Shown here piece after piece: positions 13,601 to 26,512 of a stretch of 64,000 bases of DNA. Each line of letters opens with the position of its first letter. Position 1 is the first letter of the stretch. The DNA is taken from NCBI GenBank assembly GCA_038380795.1, contig CM076264.1:2544001-2608000 (forward strand), given 5' to 3'. The DNA is from Pyrocephalus nanus (taxonomy: Eukaryota; Chordata; Aves; Passeriformes; Tyrannidae). Below the pieces are notes generated by a model, which saw only the letters and a list, made by a program, of their open reading frames with translations, ran no database searches and had not been told where the DNA came from. The translations under genes and the position numbers were made by a program.

Positions 13601-16600
13601 TTTTTCTGGGGAGCATCCTTGGTTTGCACAGATCTCTCTCACCCTGCAGCAGAACTCCCTGCTGGTGTGCAATTGGTGCTAAATACACAGAGCCACAACT
13701 AATGCTTTTCTACTTTTAGAACATCTGCTTCCTGCATTTACCTGCACCTGAAGGAACACACTTCTTTCTCTTATGCACAGAAAAGACAGAACTAAGAGAA
13801 AATGGAAGTGCTAGACATAAAATGATACCATAAGCATTTAAAGTGCAGTTGTAGACTATTGCTGGCTTCCTCATCCAGTAGGAAATGTTACTTAGGGCAG
13901 GAATCACCAGGCAAGAATCTGTGCTCAGGTAAGCAGGATCAGTTCAGAATATCTAAGTCATCTCTTCTGCCCTTAAAACCTCCGTCTAAACCTCGCATTT
14001 TCTGCTCACATCCACACTTTTAATAATTCAGGCTAAGGTAGCCCATCAGGTGAGACCCACTGGTTAAAAGGAAGAGTGAAACATAGTTTTGAAGTTTCTT
14101 CCTCTACAGGGTGGCATTTTCCTCAGGAGTGTATGCATAACTAAGAAATATTAATGATGCCATTTGAGACATCACTGTTGGGCCTAGACTGCTTGTAGGA
14201 TGGCTGTGGTGTTTGCTGGGGAACAGTGTGATGTTCTGAGGGTGAAGGACTTCTTTAATAAGTGGCAAGACAGAAATATTAATTGAACAAACCCAGTTAA
14301 AGAAGAAACAATAGTTTCTGAAGTTAATGAGAATAACAGATATTAAGCGAGTTCATTTCTATGATCATTCAATGCAGCTGGAATATCCCTAACCAGGGGA
14401 GGAATGAGATGATTAGATGGTAAAGCCAGAAGGTCTTCCTGAGCGTGTGCTCCACAGACAGCCTAACATGACAGGTGACAAAATGATGCCCAAAACCCTG
14501 TCACCCATTCCTACTTTCATGTCAACACCAGCAGCAGATGGCGAACACTGAAGGCTGATATCGGTTCTTTCTGTGCCATGAGCCAAAGATGTTGTGGGAT
14601 AATCTTGTGCATTTTGGTTTTTTTATTTTTAAGGGATGCCCTGAAATACTGGGTAGGTACCCAAAGGACATAAAAAGTAAAGAAAATACAGCAGGAAAAG
14701 TCTTTTGTGTCACTTGGAAAAGCATTTGCAGATCCCAGAAAGGTGTAGAGGAGTCCTCTCCAAGCTAATTTGTGAAGTTTGTTGCTGTACTTTAAAAGGG
14801 ATTATTTTCACTAAGATATGTGACAGCTGGTCTAGACTGTAACAGAAGAAGGATAAAAGAACAACCATGATTAAAGGAATTATTAAGATGGAAATAATCC
14901 TACCAGCCAACCTCTCTCTCTCTGCCCACCCAGAACACTGTGCACAAACCAAAAGTGTGGTTTGATGAGCAGAGCTGTTTGTATCAAGAATCATTTCAAG
15001 CCTGAAAAAAGCAGGGAAGGGAGCAAGTTCCTTTAGTTGAGAGGTGTAGACGTGGTTACAAAATATGCAAGGACAAACTGACCCTCAAAGACAAGCTCTG
15101 TTTTATCACAAGGACAGAAACCTAGGGAAGAATATCTCCATTGTCTCACACATCAAGAAGGAATAGCTGAGAGAAGAGTGTTCTTGAGATCATATGTAAG
15201 TAGATTTTACAGCCAGCATCCTACACGATTCTGATATAAGCAGAATAGAATACTTTTAAATTTTGAACTTGCAGGAGACCAAATAAACAACCAAAGCAGT
15301 ATAAAAAAATGGGATTTTCTTTTCTTTGATAAGTTCAGAATAAATAGCCTGACATAGCTATAACCAAAATCAGGAAGCAAAGAGAATAAAAACTTGTTTT
15401 AGGGGAAAATAAGCAAAAACTACCCACAGATCCGTTTTCAGACGATAGAAGGAAGATGACAGCCCAACCTAATTTGGTTGCTCTGTTTATTGTTCCTAAT
15501 AAACAAAGTTGCAAGTGTCTGCTAATTCCCACACACCGGGTGGACCCAGCACCTGAAACGTTACACAATCAAGGTCGGTGCTTCCCCCTGCTCACGATTC
15601 AGCCCTTTGGCAGGAGCTCTCAAGCTTAAAAGCATCTGCAGAGCACACCTGGTGCTCCAGCAACACGGGGCTGTTCAGAACCATTTTCCACTCCAGTTTT
15701 CTAGTCTCAGCATGCCAGCTTCTGCTACAGTATCCTCGTTCTCATAATGGGAAGGAAGAGGCAAGAGGAGCCCCATTTGCCAAGTCACCCCTCATCTTCT
15801 GCCCCTATCTGTGGGCAGGGGAGTTCCGAGGGAGCACAACAGCACAAAAACCTCGGGTGTAGGTTTTGGTGCTCCATCAAAAATCATCCCTCTCTGTGAT
15901 TTTTTAAAAACATAGTTCATCTTTTTTTCCAGATGATGTTTTTGGCTATGCTGGGGCAAAAGAAGCCCAAAGAGCATCACTGTTATAAAAGCATTTTTCT
16001 GATAAAAGGTTCCTAAGCAAGTGAAATACTGTAATGACAGACTTTTCAGTTGATGAAGTGGGCAACCTTATCAGAAAGTTCATTTGTCCACCTGCAAATC
16101 CTCTGGCACAGAGTTGTGAACTGCTGGGGGAAATGAATCAGTCTCAGCAATCTGCTGAAGACCAGAGAAAAACACAGCTACAGGATAACGAGGTGGACTG
16201 GGAATCCTACAGTTCCCCAAATTCTATTTAAGCAATAGCCATAAAACTGCTTTGTCAGGGTCTGTGACTGGCCAGGAACTCACATTTATTGGAAAGGAGA
16301 TGTTGCAATGCCTCCAAAATATCCCCCCTGCACTCTGGGTTGTTTATAGCAGCAGCAGTATCCTTTTGTTAAGCTGATACCTGTGGAAGATGCAATCTGG
16401 ACTTTAAGTCTGTGGTTTTATTGTTGTTTGCTCCAAAGAGAACCCAGCAGGCAAAATGTGACATTTTCAAACCCATTTTTTCCCTAATAGTCCCTATCTT
16501 TTCCGTTTGCACTTTACTCACCAAATGTTTCTGATATGAAGCTATTTAGGAGTTAAAAATCAGAACATATTAGTTTCTCTTTTCTTTGAGTTGCATTTCT

Positions 16601-19600
16601 GCTGTTGAAAATTATCTGAAGCTCTCCTTTGATTGAAGGCATTCTGCCTTCATCAGACAGAATAAGTTTATGTAGAACAGAAGGTGCTGAAGGTGGGTGT
16701 ATTTGACTACTACAGAAGTTGTCAGATAATAATGACTTTCACAAAAAGGTTTGTCAAATTCAAGGTGGTACTTGTTAAAGTTTGTTGTTCCTGTGAACCT
16801 TCTAGAATTACAGAATACCTACTTGTGAAAAAAAACCAACAAACCAAACAAAAATCCACAAATCCCTTCTTTCCATCTATTTGCATCCCTTGAATTCAGG
16901 GAAAAAAAGATTCAGAACCTCAGTCCTATGGTTAGAATTTTATCCTTTTCTACTTCTGACACCTTTTCTTTTTAGGACAAGAAACCATAGTGGGTAATAA
17001 TCAACACTGCTCAATTATTTACACCAGATCTTAACTTATTACTATGATTTAATGAGAGTATAATTTATGTTGCTTCAGTGCTGGCTCCTGAATAATCCTG
17101 ACTTACATGGCTAATATGGTAGATAACAACTAATTCCTTTGAATGTCATTAGGGAATTTTACCTGTGACTGTATTAAGATGTTCATAAGTCAAAGTTTAA
17201 AGAAGCAGAAGAAATATGTGCAGAGCAAAGCTGATTCTAGCAGGGCTGTACCCACTGTATCCTGGGGTGTGTTTATACCAGATTTAAAGCTGAAGCATTG
17301 ACAAAACAGCTGATGTGGAGAAAAAATAAACTTCTGATGTCTGCAGTTCAGCAAAGAACTGACAGCTGTCACTATGAATTTTTCTTGTCATTTATAAAAT
17401 AATTAAAGACTGGTTTCTGTGGCAGGAAGCGAAATCAAAAGGTTTCAGTCTAGGAAAAGCTCTGATTGATATTTATCTGGGGAGAGGAAGCAGGGGAGAA
17501 GGTTGTTTTTGTTCCCCCACACCCTCGGGATTAGCAGTTTCTCGTCTGTCCTTGTGTGTACTTAACTTCAAACGTCTCATTCAAATTCTGAAGAGTTGGA
17601 TGTTTTCTCTGTGACAGACAAGCCCTGTGCCTGTGAAGGAAAGCTTTTAGGGACAGAGCACTGCAGAGGAGTTCTCAAGTCTGTACCAGAGCAGAGAGAA
17701 GAGTTTCTGGCCTGTTCTCCAGGGATGGCTGTGCAATCAGAAGACAGTCACCTGCACAGCAGGGAAAAACTTCCCTTTTAGCTCCTACAACACACTTCTG
17801 ACCTTCAGCAAAAGAGACCAGATGCTTTAAAACCTAAAATGCTCCTACAAAGATGGAAACCAGAGATACCAAGGGCAGTGCCCATGTACCTACAATATCT
17901 CATGGTTGTTTTAAAGGATTAAAGTGAATTAAGCCAGATTGAAGTAGAAAATTCAGCTGAAAAACCTATTAGTTGATATTTTCTACTAAATGTATTTTAA
18001 CTAACTCTATCAGAGGGGAAAAGTCATGTTTAAGAATGAGTTAGCTGGTTGCTGTCAGCCTAAAGCTTGCCCATGACTCAATTAAATGCTCTCCATTCAC
18101 CCACATTTCCCTCAGTGCCAGACCTGCTGGAGCACTCAAGCTTTCCCTGAGCCAAGAGTTCCTTTGAGGAGCTCTTTGCACCACCCTCAGCACAAGCCAT
18201 CCTTATCTGCTCAATTTATGAGCCCATTTAAAAAGCTCCTGCAAAGCCCAGTGCATTCTCAATATTCAATTTGCAATGCTCATAATTCAGCCCAATGAAA
18301 ACCAATTTTCTCCAGAGAACTCACAAGCCTTTCTTCTTGGTGAGAGCAATTTCCAAGCCATATTTCAAGTTTCAGCTCCCATCAGTTTTGGCTGTAAAAG
18401 TGTTTAAAAACAGTCACTGTGTCTATAAATATAAAGGCATATAAATATCACACACATATATATTTTACTTTGGTATAGATGTTTTTTAACCTCTCAGTTT
18501 CATCAGATTCAGGACCAGCTGAATGGCCTTCACTCAGGACTTTTCCAGGCAAACCAAAATTACCATGGGTTTCAGGAAGGGACAGGCTGAAGTATTTTGG
18601 AATCAAAGGTGAAACAGCAGAAAGAAATCAACTCAAGAAACAGAAACGGAAATCTTATAGTTGTTTGTCTTGCTTCCCATGGATCTCCAGATATCCTACA
18701 CTGAGCTTGTACCAGTCACTGTGCAGGAAAACACGTATTGAGAAATAATTCTTCCTCAGTGACAATCTAAATATACACAACTAATGGCGAGAGGAGGAAC
18801 TGAAATGAAACTGAAATCCCAATAAATCATCCACCTCCATATAATTCAACAGCTCAGCCACAAATAAAATTTGAGCCTCCAGCCTCATTTTCTTATATTC
18901 TAAATCAACTTAGTGCTATTTCTCGCTTGCTAGTTGTTTGTGCAGCCATCTCTCAGTGACTTCTAATATGTTACACTTTTTGGTGGCAGAATATCCAATA
19001 CTTCCAGGTCTTACACTCCCATTGTTTGCCTCTTCCCATTTCCAGTGTGCACTCGTATTTGTTTCTGTCCTGTGGGGATGGGTTCAACCACAACTGATTC
19101 CAAACCACGTTTTGTTTTGTTTTGGGAAAGGTCAGAGAGCTCAACTGCATTGCCTCATATTGTAACAAACAAGATCTGATGGAGAGATCAGGCTCCACAC
19201 ACACAGATGATTCCTGGCTTTTACATACTCTATTGGAATAGGCTATAAAATAATTTTATTATCTCTGAACAGTTCAGATATATTCTGTTTTTCCCACTTT
19301 TAGTAGGTACAGTAAGCTGAAAATCTCAGGAACCACTGCAAGCCAAACTCTCAAGCACTTCTTGAGTAATTTGAAAACTTTCAAATTGAATTCAACCATT
19401 GTGCACATACTCTTGTTCTAGTTAAAATTGTCTAACATTTCAAAACTAAAACTTAAATTAAAAAAATAACCCCCCCACGTGGTCTTTCATACCCAAGACC
19501 CCAAACACTTTGTTTTCACTGATTCAGAGTCTTCTGGTTGCAAAACAGCTTCATCTTTTTTTATTCCCTTTCCCTTGGGTTTAGTTTCAGCAGATTTCAA

Positions 19601-22572
19601 TGACATCCAAACAGTTGTACCCCTGTGTCACTATGAGATTCTGCAACACCAGTTCTCATATTGCAATTAATTGGATGCAATATAGAGAGATGTCCTTGCT
19701 CTGCCAATTTAACAGACCCTTCACATTATTTCAGTGTTTTTTGGATGTAATAACCACATGCAAACAACTAGGTTAAGGACCAAGTCATGATTTTCCATCT
19801 GAAAACCAATGGCAAGTGTTCAGGAGTTAAGCCCCATAAAGTGTAATAAAGTTTGGGACAGTATCAGAGGGAACAGCTTGGTTTACTTATTCCTAAAGCT
19901 TCCTACAGGGTTTGTGGTCACTCTGACAGCTGCTGAAATATAAGCTTAAGCAAAACAGATCACACTTGTATATGTTTGAGAAGAGTAATTTATCAGAAAT
20001 ACAATAAAACTCCAGCTGGGAATAAGCAGGAAGGAATTCTCTCAAAGGCCCTTATAACTTGGAAGTTAAAATTCAGATTATTTTAGCACAAGTAGAATTT
20101 ACATGGGATCCGATTATTTTTGGTGCGTCCATGAATCATTCCATTTCAATGGAGTTTTATCACATTTATAATCAGCAAATGATGAATGCCATTGCCATGA
20201 TGCCCTCACAGGTTTCAAAACTGCTCCTACCTAAAGGTGTTGGAATATTCCCTTCAGTTATTGTGCCATTTTGAAACCTTGCACATAGAGATGGACAAGT
20301 ACCTGTCGTATAAAAGGTCAAGATGCCTCTTAAAAAAGGTTTTCAAGGATTGGGAAGCAAAGCTTATCTACCTGATGGGTTCTTCCTGACCTCATCACAC
20401 CGGTTTAAATAGGCAAGGCAGCTGGAAAAGCCTTCTCCTAGTGCACTTGTTGAGGAGAGATTAATGGAACTGACATTTGTGAGAGCAAAGATAAAGCTGA
20501 AAGTCAAGAGGAACAGATCAAAACATGGATCAGCAATCCAGAAGGTGATAGAAGTATTTTCTTCTGTACTGCTTCATTCCCTGTCCAGAGCTACAAATAT
20601 ACATGAGATTTTGTCCACAGAAGGCAGGGAAAGCAGGAGCTCTAGCAAATACTTTGATTTTTTTGTGTTCAGAGTTGGGACATCCTGCTGGAGGAGACAG
20701 GATAGGAGGAAGTTGTACAGAAAGAACAATTAAATTTCTCAGGGTTTTGACACTCAAAGCTGCTACTAAATTCTGGGTTACTGACAGCAAAGTGAGAAAA
20801 CTGGCATTTCCTTCACAGAGAAATCCCTGCATAGCCTAACAAAATATTATTTTAGGGTATTCCTTTTCTTATTTGAAACCCAGGATTGACAAATGTCTAA
20901 GAACACAAATCAAGCAACAGGAAAGACTGAAGTTGAGAGTTTAGCAGAAAATGCAAATGCTGTTTCTATCCTGGATCCTCTCTAAGTGCTTCCACTTGAG
21001 ATAAACTTCAGCTGAGTGCTTGCTGCTGGATAACACCGAGGAGTCATCCCCTGTAGTCAGAACCCAAGACTTTTTTATAGCTAAATATAAGACTGGTTTT
21101 GAGTACAACAGAATTCCTCACTTGCATGAAGTAGGCACACTGTAGATGTTTCTAGAACGAATACCTGCTAACTGAAGTCAATATTGCCACTAATGTCAGT
21201 GAGATTAGGCCTAGAACTTAATTTGCCTGCACTTAAAAGTCTCCCTGCTCTTCTGTGCTTTGTAGGTTCTTAGCTTAAATACTGCTGTGCTTAAAAGAAC
21301 TCAGAAGCGTTTTAAAAACCTCTTTTCAAATTGGTGCCTTGAAATGCACCAAGCATTTGGTGTCCTTAGTGCTTCTAACATCACTAAACAGAGACGCTGC
21401 ACAAAAATAATAAATAATAAATGACTTCTATTTTGCTAGCAAATGAGATGAATTCATTAAAAAGCCCTAAGCTTTCAGAAATGCATCTGTATTTTGCATA
21501 ATCTCCTCGGATGTGTTTTGGCAAATTAATCAATGAAGGTTCACGGTTCCCTTTCCCCTGCACCTCACAACTAATGTGCTTATCTGTAAAATACAGCAGC
21601 AGGAAAGTATAATTATCTTTAATAGTGATATATGGAGAAGCAGGCACACAGAGAAGCCAAGTATCGGCTTACAGATGCATCTGAGATCAGTGTTCCCGAG
21701 TTCCCAACCACTTCCAGGCCAAGAATTCTCCAGTTGCACACAGTAAGGACCAGGAGCAGAACACCAGGCTAACACAATTCCTCACAGGCTTTTGGGGAAG
21801 CATGAGCTGAGTAAACCTGGGTCTCTGCAGAACACCACGAAAATACAGCCCAGGTTTCCAGCAAGTCCGAGCAAATAACTGGTCTGAGACTCCCAGACCC
21901 CAAACTCACGGCATAGTTCTTACTAAACCCTACTTACCGATCATTTAACAGAGAGTCTAAAGATTTGCATCTCACTGAATTTGGGTAAAAAAGAGCAGCA
22001 CGTACTTGGAACTTATGCTTAGTGACACTTAGGAAATCAGTATTAACCCATGCTATTAAAAAAGCATGATCCAGCAGGGAACCCTTTGATCCTGAGGTAT
22101 TTTTGTTTAAAGTACTATTTATTTTTAATTGAGAGCTTTTAAACACTGCAACAAACCATAAGCAAATCTCTCATTTTTAGTACCTTTAATACAAATATAA
22201 ACCATTGCAATTGCATCTTGAGGACATCTGATCCCACGCAAAGGGGTTTTAAGAGCAGTTTTTCTGGCTTGATGAGGTCTCTACTGAGGAATAAGCTGAG
22301 GAGCTCCTAGTGAACATTTTATTAAGTGGCCTTTTTTTAATACATGAAGAAACAAATCGGATTTCTTTCCCCTGGCAAGCTTTGAGCATCCCCCCTTTCA
22401 TCAGTTGTTTCTCTTGATCCCTCCCTAGCTCTCTCCCCATGGCACACAACATAAGCCTTTGATGCCCCAGAGCTGCACCCTGTCAGGCACCACGGAATCC
22501 ATACCAGGAGCTGATTAATTCACTGGGCAAACTGTGCTGCTGTGCCATGGAAAAAAAATACACAGAGTATCC
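10673..22572. other. Long unique AT-rich noncoding stretch
   Basis: Nothing recognisable as an exon or RNA gene. T13 lies at 13,026-13,038. At 12,640-12,700 a short segment (TTTGACAC followed by CACATGG) has a faint resemblance to the CR1 reverse-transcriptase FDTVSH segment, too weak to call. A CACGTG E-box lies at 19,476-19,481, and another CACGTG is near 10,490. Open frames stay below about 125 codons and lack coding character. Confidence 0.5.
13026..13038. repeat. T13 homopolymer
   Basis: Thirteen consecutive T. No retrocopy body was recognised on either side. Confidence 0.9.
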
Positions 22573-22586
22573 TTTTTTTTTTTTTT
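22573..22586. repeat. T14 homopolymer
   Basis: Fourteen consecutive T, about 135 bases upstream of the (TA)12 microsatellite. No adjacent retrocopy body was recognised. Confidence 0.9.
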
Positions 22587-22721
22587 GCCAAAAAGATTGT
22601 AAGAAGGCATAATTACAAATCACAGCAGACATCTCAGCATTGATTTTTAGTTTCTGTGGCTCCCTTTGGTTATGTTTACTGCTTCATCACATCCATATTA
22701 AAGCCATTAACACTGTGGGTG

Positions 22722-22745
22722 TATATATATATATATATATATATA
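22722..22745. repeat. (TA)12 microsatellite
   Basis: A perfect 24-bp TA dinucleotide run flanked by GTGGGTG and CATAGAG. It is self-complementary and likely polymorphic. It is the second long TA run in the window, after 10,645-10,672. Confidence 0.97.
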
Positions 22746-23949
22746 CATAGAGTTTTTGTAACCATTTCTATTTTTTTAGCTGAAACACACTGTACTTCCT
22801 AGGGTGGAAAATTATATCTTCAGCACAGAAAGTCCTGCAGCACTTGACAGTTTAGCAGAAACCACTTTAAAAGCGTGAATGTTCAGTTCACACAGCTCTG
22901 TCAATAACAGCATAGGATTTATCTCACACAGATGTTTTTATATTGTTTGATAGGGATAAAAACCAAACACATCCAAGATTACAGCTGACATTTTTAGCAA
23001 GATATTTGTGCAAAGTCCTGGATGTGATGTCAGCACACTCCTGGCAGTGACTGGTACATCTGGCTGTACTTCACCAAATGCCTCCTTAGCCAAAGAAAAT
23101 AAAGACAGGACTCTGGAGAGAGCTCTGCTCTTCTCAAAAAGGCATCACCAGCTCTTACTAAAAGCCCAATAATCAATCAATTAGGAAATCCTAATATTTC
23201 ATTTTTACATTTATGGGCAGCCCTTCCAATACCCCACCCAAAGCACGACAACTCATCCCATTGCTGTACCTGACAGATGCCAGCATCAGCCTCAGACAGC
23301 AGCAGCTGCCTGATGCCAATAAATCCCACAGGAATTCCTGTCATTCTCCAGGGAATGGCAGCGTAAAAGCCCAAAAACAGATTAGGCAAAAGAGCTGACC
23401 CAAAGAAGTGAAGATTCAACAATTCATTGCAAGCTGCATATTTGCTTATTTTGTCCAGTGCAGATGAATTTGTCCCACTTCATCCCATGCCTAACAAAAA
23501 TCTGAGGAGCTGAAGAGCAAAGCTAAAATACTTGCCAAAAAAAATGGTATAAGTCACACACTGGTAAAATCACTCTCTGGGGAGAAGGCAGCAAGTGGGC
23601 TGGCAGCATGCTCCCACCAAAACAAGGACAAAGAACTAGTCAATACTTTCAAAGCAGTTTTAAAAGAAGAATATTTTACATGAATTTAGCTGGAAAGATT
23701 CTAGGAAACTCTGCAAATCGATTCAAATAATGGATTTTTCTGAGAACATGCCCAGGGACCAGCAGGCTTATTTATTTTTTTTCTTCCAGTGTTGTCCTCC
23801 CCTTCTTTACACTGAAGTGCCCACGCTCCCTGGGTTAATTCCACTTAGTGAACCTTCAGATGTTCGACAAAATTCTTGGAATACAGTTGTTCCAGGTTTT
23901 AAACTTACCGTAGTTTGAAGTGTGAGACTAATATGAAAAGAAAACTAAG
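22746..23949. other. Unique noncoding sequence
   Basis: No exon recognised with confidence. A strong-looking 3' splice acceptor on plus (T-rich tract then CTTCCAG, AG at 23,788-23,789) is followed by about 130 bases without a stop in one frame, but there is no good donor. On minus, a GGTAAGT donor-like word lies near 23,905-23,912. Neither makes a plausible exon alone. Confidence 0.45.
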
Positions 23950-24090
23950 AGGCTGACTGGTGTTAAAGGGTGACATAAAGGGCAGATACCTCCTAAGAGC
24001 TAATTCTGTTTATTGGCAAGACATTTGACACGGCCATCTCCCATCTCATGCAATCCACATGCCTGAACTAGGATGTTCCAGTAGGCACAA
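23950..24090 (+). mobile_element. Probable ancient CR1 reverse-transcriptase fragment
   Basis: The words GGCAAGACATTTGACACGG and CATCTCCCATCTCATGCAA at 24,015-24,053 translate as GKTFDTAISHLMQ. This resembles the CR1 reverse-transcriptase segment 'SKAFDTVSH' followed by a helix. Downstream, GCCTGAACTAGGATG resembles the 'GLDE' segment that follows it in CR1. The flanks are too diverged to set boundaries. Plus orientation, fully decayed. The call rests on one short block, so a chance match remains possible. Confidence 0.45.
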
Positions 24091-24892
24091 TTTCCTTTTC
24101 CTTCTCAAAGTTCCAGGAGATTCATTTTTAGCCCTTTTTTTTCAGGCTCCAGTCAATAGCCCCTGGAAACACGAAACCACATCTATTTCAGCATTTATTG
24201 CTAAGGCTCACTGAAGTAATTTCTGTTTAACTGTTGCACTTGCAAGAGGTACTTCTGATCACATGCAGCAGAAACACATTCTTCAGCTTTCTTAATCTGG
24301 ACATGAAATCTTGTAATTTCCTATACACCAACTATACCTATTTGTAGTTGCTAAAGAGACATTCACAACAGGTTTTTATGGGATAGAGTTCTAGTAATTT
24401 CTTCTAGTTAAGGCAGGGGCTTCTGCAGTCCTGCACAACTTAATAAATTAGGTTACTAAAAAAAAAAAGAAATCTTTTATCCCTAAATGAGGCTTAGTTT
24501 GTAACATTTAGAATTTTAACCATTTTAGATGTGTTTTTTTCTTTTTTTTTTTAATTTACCAGTCATAACTTGACCTAATTTTAGGCAAAATAACTAGTCC
24601 CTATAATCATCTGGTTGCCTCTAAAATTTCAAAGTAGTTTTAAAACCGGGCTTATATTTTTATTGCCTTAGCCCATTTAAAAATGATCAAAACTTCTCAG
24701 ACCCATTTTATTAGTGCAACCATTCACCACTTCAAATATTAAAAAAACCCACTAATAATTACACAGGAAACAGCTACGGCTTTAAATAATTTGCTCTATG
24801 AAAACAAACCAAAAATACATTCTTTGCTTAATATCCAACAAAAATCTGAGACTGGTGTTGCAGACTACAGGAAAATGCAGTTATAGAGGTAA

Positions 24893-24972
24893 AATTCCAA
24901 CCCCCTGCCATGGGCAGGGACAACCTTCCACTGGATCAGGTTGCTCCAAGCCCTGGCCAACAACTTAACAGT
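24893..24972 (-). mobile_element. CR1 LINE slice, minus strand (near 3' end)
   Basis: TTCCAACCCCCTGCCATGGG, then CAGGGACAACCTTCCACTGG and ATCAGGTTGCTCCAAGCCC, is the complement of the CR1 3' untranslated region shortly before the terminal repeat. The same segment occurs in the CR1 copy at 61,980-62,045. Both ends are abrupt: the terminal TTCTATGATT-type repeat and the rest of the 3' end are absent on the left, and the match stops at about 24,972. This is unusual because CR1 copies normally keep their 3' end and lose the 5' end. Confidence 0.85.
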
Positions 24973-25664
24973 ATTTGTGCCTGTAAGATCTTGTCAGAAA
25001 ACTTCAGTTTTTATCAGAGATCTTATTTTATTCAGGTTCTGTTCCTTCCCATTTCCCTTGGTAAGATAATTTCCATTATGGATTTTCATACAAAGGCAGG
25101 TAGGGGATGTTGAATTGGAGATGGAAGTGCAAGAACTTGTAATACTGAGGAAGTTTACATTATTGACTTGGCCCCATGCAGCATATTTCAATAAGAACTA
25201 CATTTTTACAGCAAAATTCTGCCTGGGGAACAATGTGAAAGGTAAAGACAAGATCTGTACTCATTTTAAGGACAAAGTTTAAGCTTGTTTATGTTTTTAA
25301 GGCATATGACTTCATCTCTTCCCATTGTATATCTTATATTTGTGTAGTATAGGATAATGAAAGCCCCAAGTGTTGTATAAACACTGGGTAATGAACAAAT
25401 ACACATAATCAGTCTCCAACAAGTGTATTATGATTTGAGTAGTTACCTGGAAACCACCCTAAAAAACATCTGTGCAGAACTGCAGAGAAGGAGACACAAA
25501 GAAATAACATTTCCTTCCCCACTAATCAGACCCTATCAAGCCCCATCTCTTCTCCAGAACGTAATGAAGGATCATTAGCAGGAGTGGGATCCTGGCTGAC
25601 ATTTCTGCTGAATTTCTCTTGATTTATGATGCAGCCTGCCTGTGTCTGCTCCATCTATTGTGAG

Positions 25665-25704
25665 CCTGCCTGGCTTTGGCTGCCTGCCTCCAGAGCCAGG
25701 CAGG
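25665..25704. repeat. Strong 40-nt inverted repeat (hairpin)
   Basis: Left arm CCTGCCTGGCTTTGG (25,665-25,679) and right arm CCAGAGCCAGGCAGG (25,690-25,704) pair over 15 positions: 11 outer Watson-Crick pairs, one G-T wobble, then three more pairs. The loop is the 10-nt CTGCCTGCCT. The stem is GC-rich in an otherwise AT-rich neighbourhood and sits about 60 bases from a CR1 slice. The stem is shorter than that of a typical microRNA precursor, and the outer flanks do not extend it. Confidence 0.85.
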
Positions 25705-25761
25705 AGCCAGTGGCACCCAGCAAAGCCAGGCTGAGCCTCCTGGGCAGGGACATTGGACAAG

Positions 25762-25855
25762 CAGGGATGGCACTTCAGGCACTGGAAGGGGCTCCAGGGT
25801 CTCCCCAGAGTCTTCTCCTCTCCAGGCTGAACACCCCAACTCTCATGCAGAGTCA
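25762..25855 (-). mobile_element. CR1 LINE slice, minus strand (3' part of the ORF2 region)
   Basis: CACTTCAGGCACTGGAAGG, GGTCTCCCCAGAGTCTTCTC and CTCTCCAGGCTGAACACCCC are complementary to CR1 sequence several hundred bases from its 3' end. It has the same orientation as the slice at 24,893-24,972 and is further 5' in CR1 terms. The two could be parts of one insertion. They are about 870 bases apart here but, as I recall the consensus, only about 300 bases apart in CR1, so an insertion or rearrangement would have to lie between them. Confidence 0.82.
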
Positions 25856-26512
25856 TAACTCATGTGTCCCATATGGACCTGACCCAATAAGTCCATAAAT
25901 CTGGCTTCCTGATTACTTCTAAAATATTCCAGCCAGCCAAGGAGTGTCAAAAACTTCCTCAGGGAAGCGGAGGTTCTGGAGACATGACTGAAGCATTCGT
26001 GCCTGTGGGTCATTCTGCCACTAAATCCTGCTCGTTGCCACAATAATCTCTCTCAAACTGGGAGATTTCAGCACGTTTTTTCCAGAGTTAGTAAGCATTC
26101 CAACAAATTTCAGTAGTTTAAATTAGTTGAAAGCAAATGTTTAGGTCTTGCTGAAGCCCAAATAAAACGTGCGACTGCAAGGAGAGCGCTAAAGCAGGGG
26201 GAGAAATAGGAGGCAAATATTTGACTTAACACATGTCAACCTAAGGCTAAGTTGATTACAAAGAACTTCTCCTGGAGGGAATTGATTAGAAATCACACCA
26301 GACAAGGCATTCTGTGTGTGCTCCACAGGCACAGTTCTCAACACAGGAAGGACAAGGTGGGGATGGGGAAAGAAGCTCTTGAAGCACATTAGGAACGGCT
26401 CAGAAGTCAACCCACAAAATGCAGGTCCATAACTCCCATAAAGGCAGAATAAAATGCAAGGGGCTGTACTAGGTCACTTATGCACTCTGTACTCCCTTCG
26501 CTGTGGTTTAGC

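Noticed and set aside
23730..23918. Possible plus-strand exon after a strong acceptor (AG at 23,788-23,789)
   Set aside because: The polypyrimidine tract is good, but the nearest downstream GT sites are poor donors and the peptide is unfamiliar.
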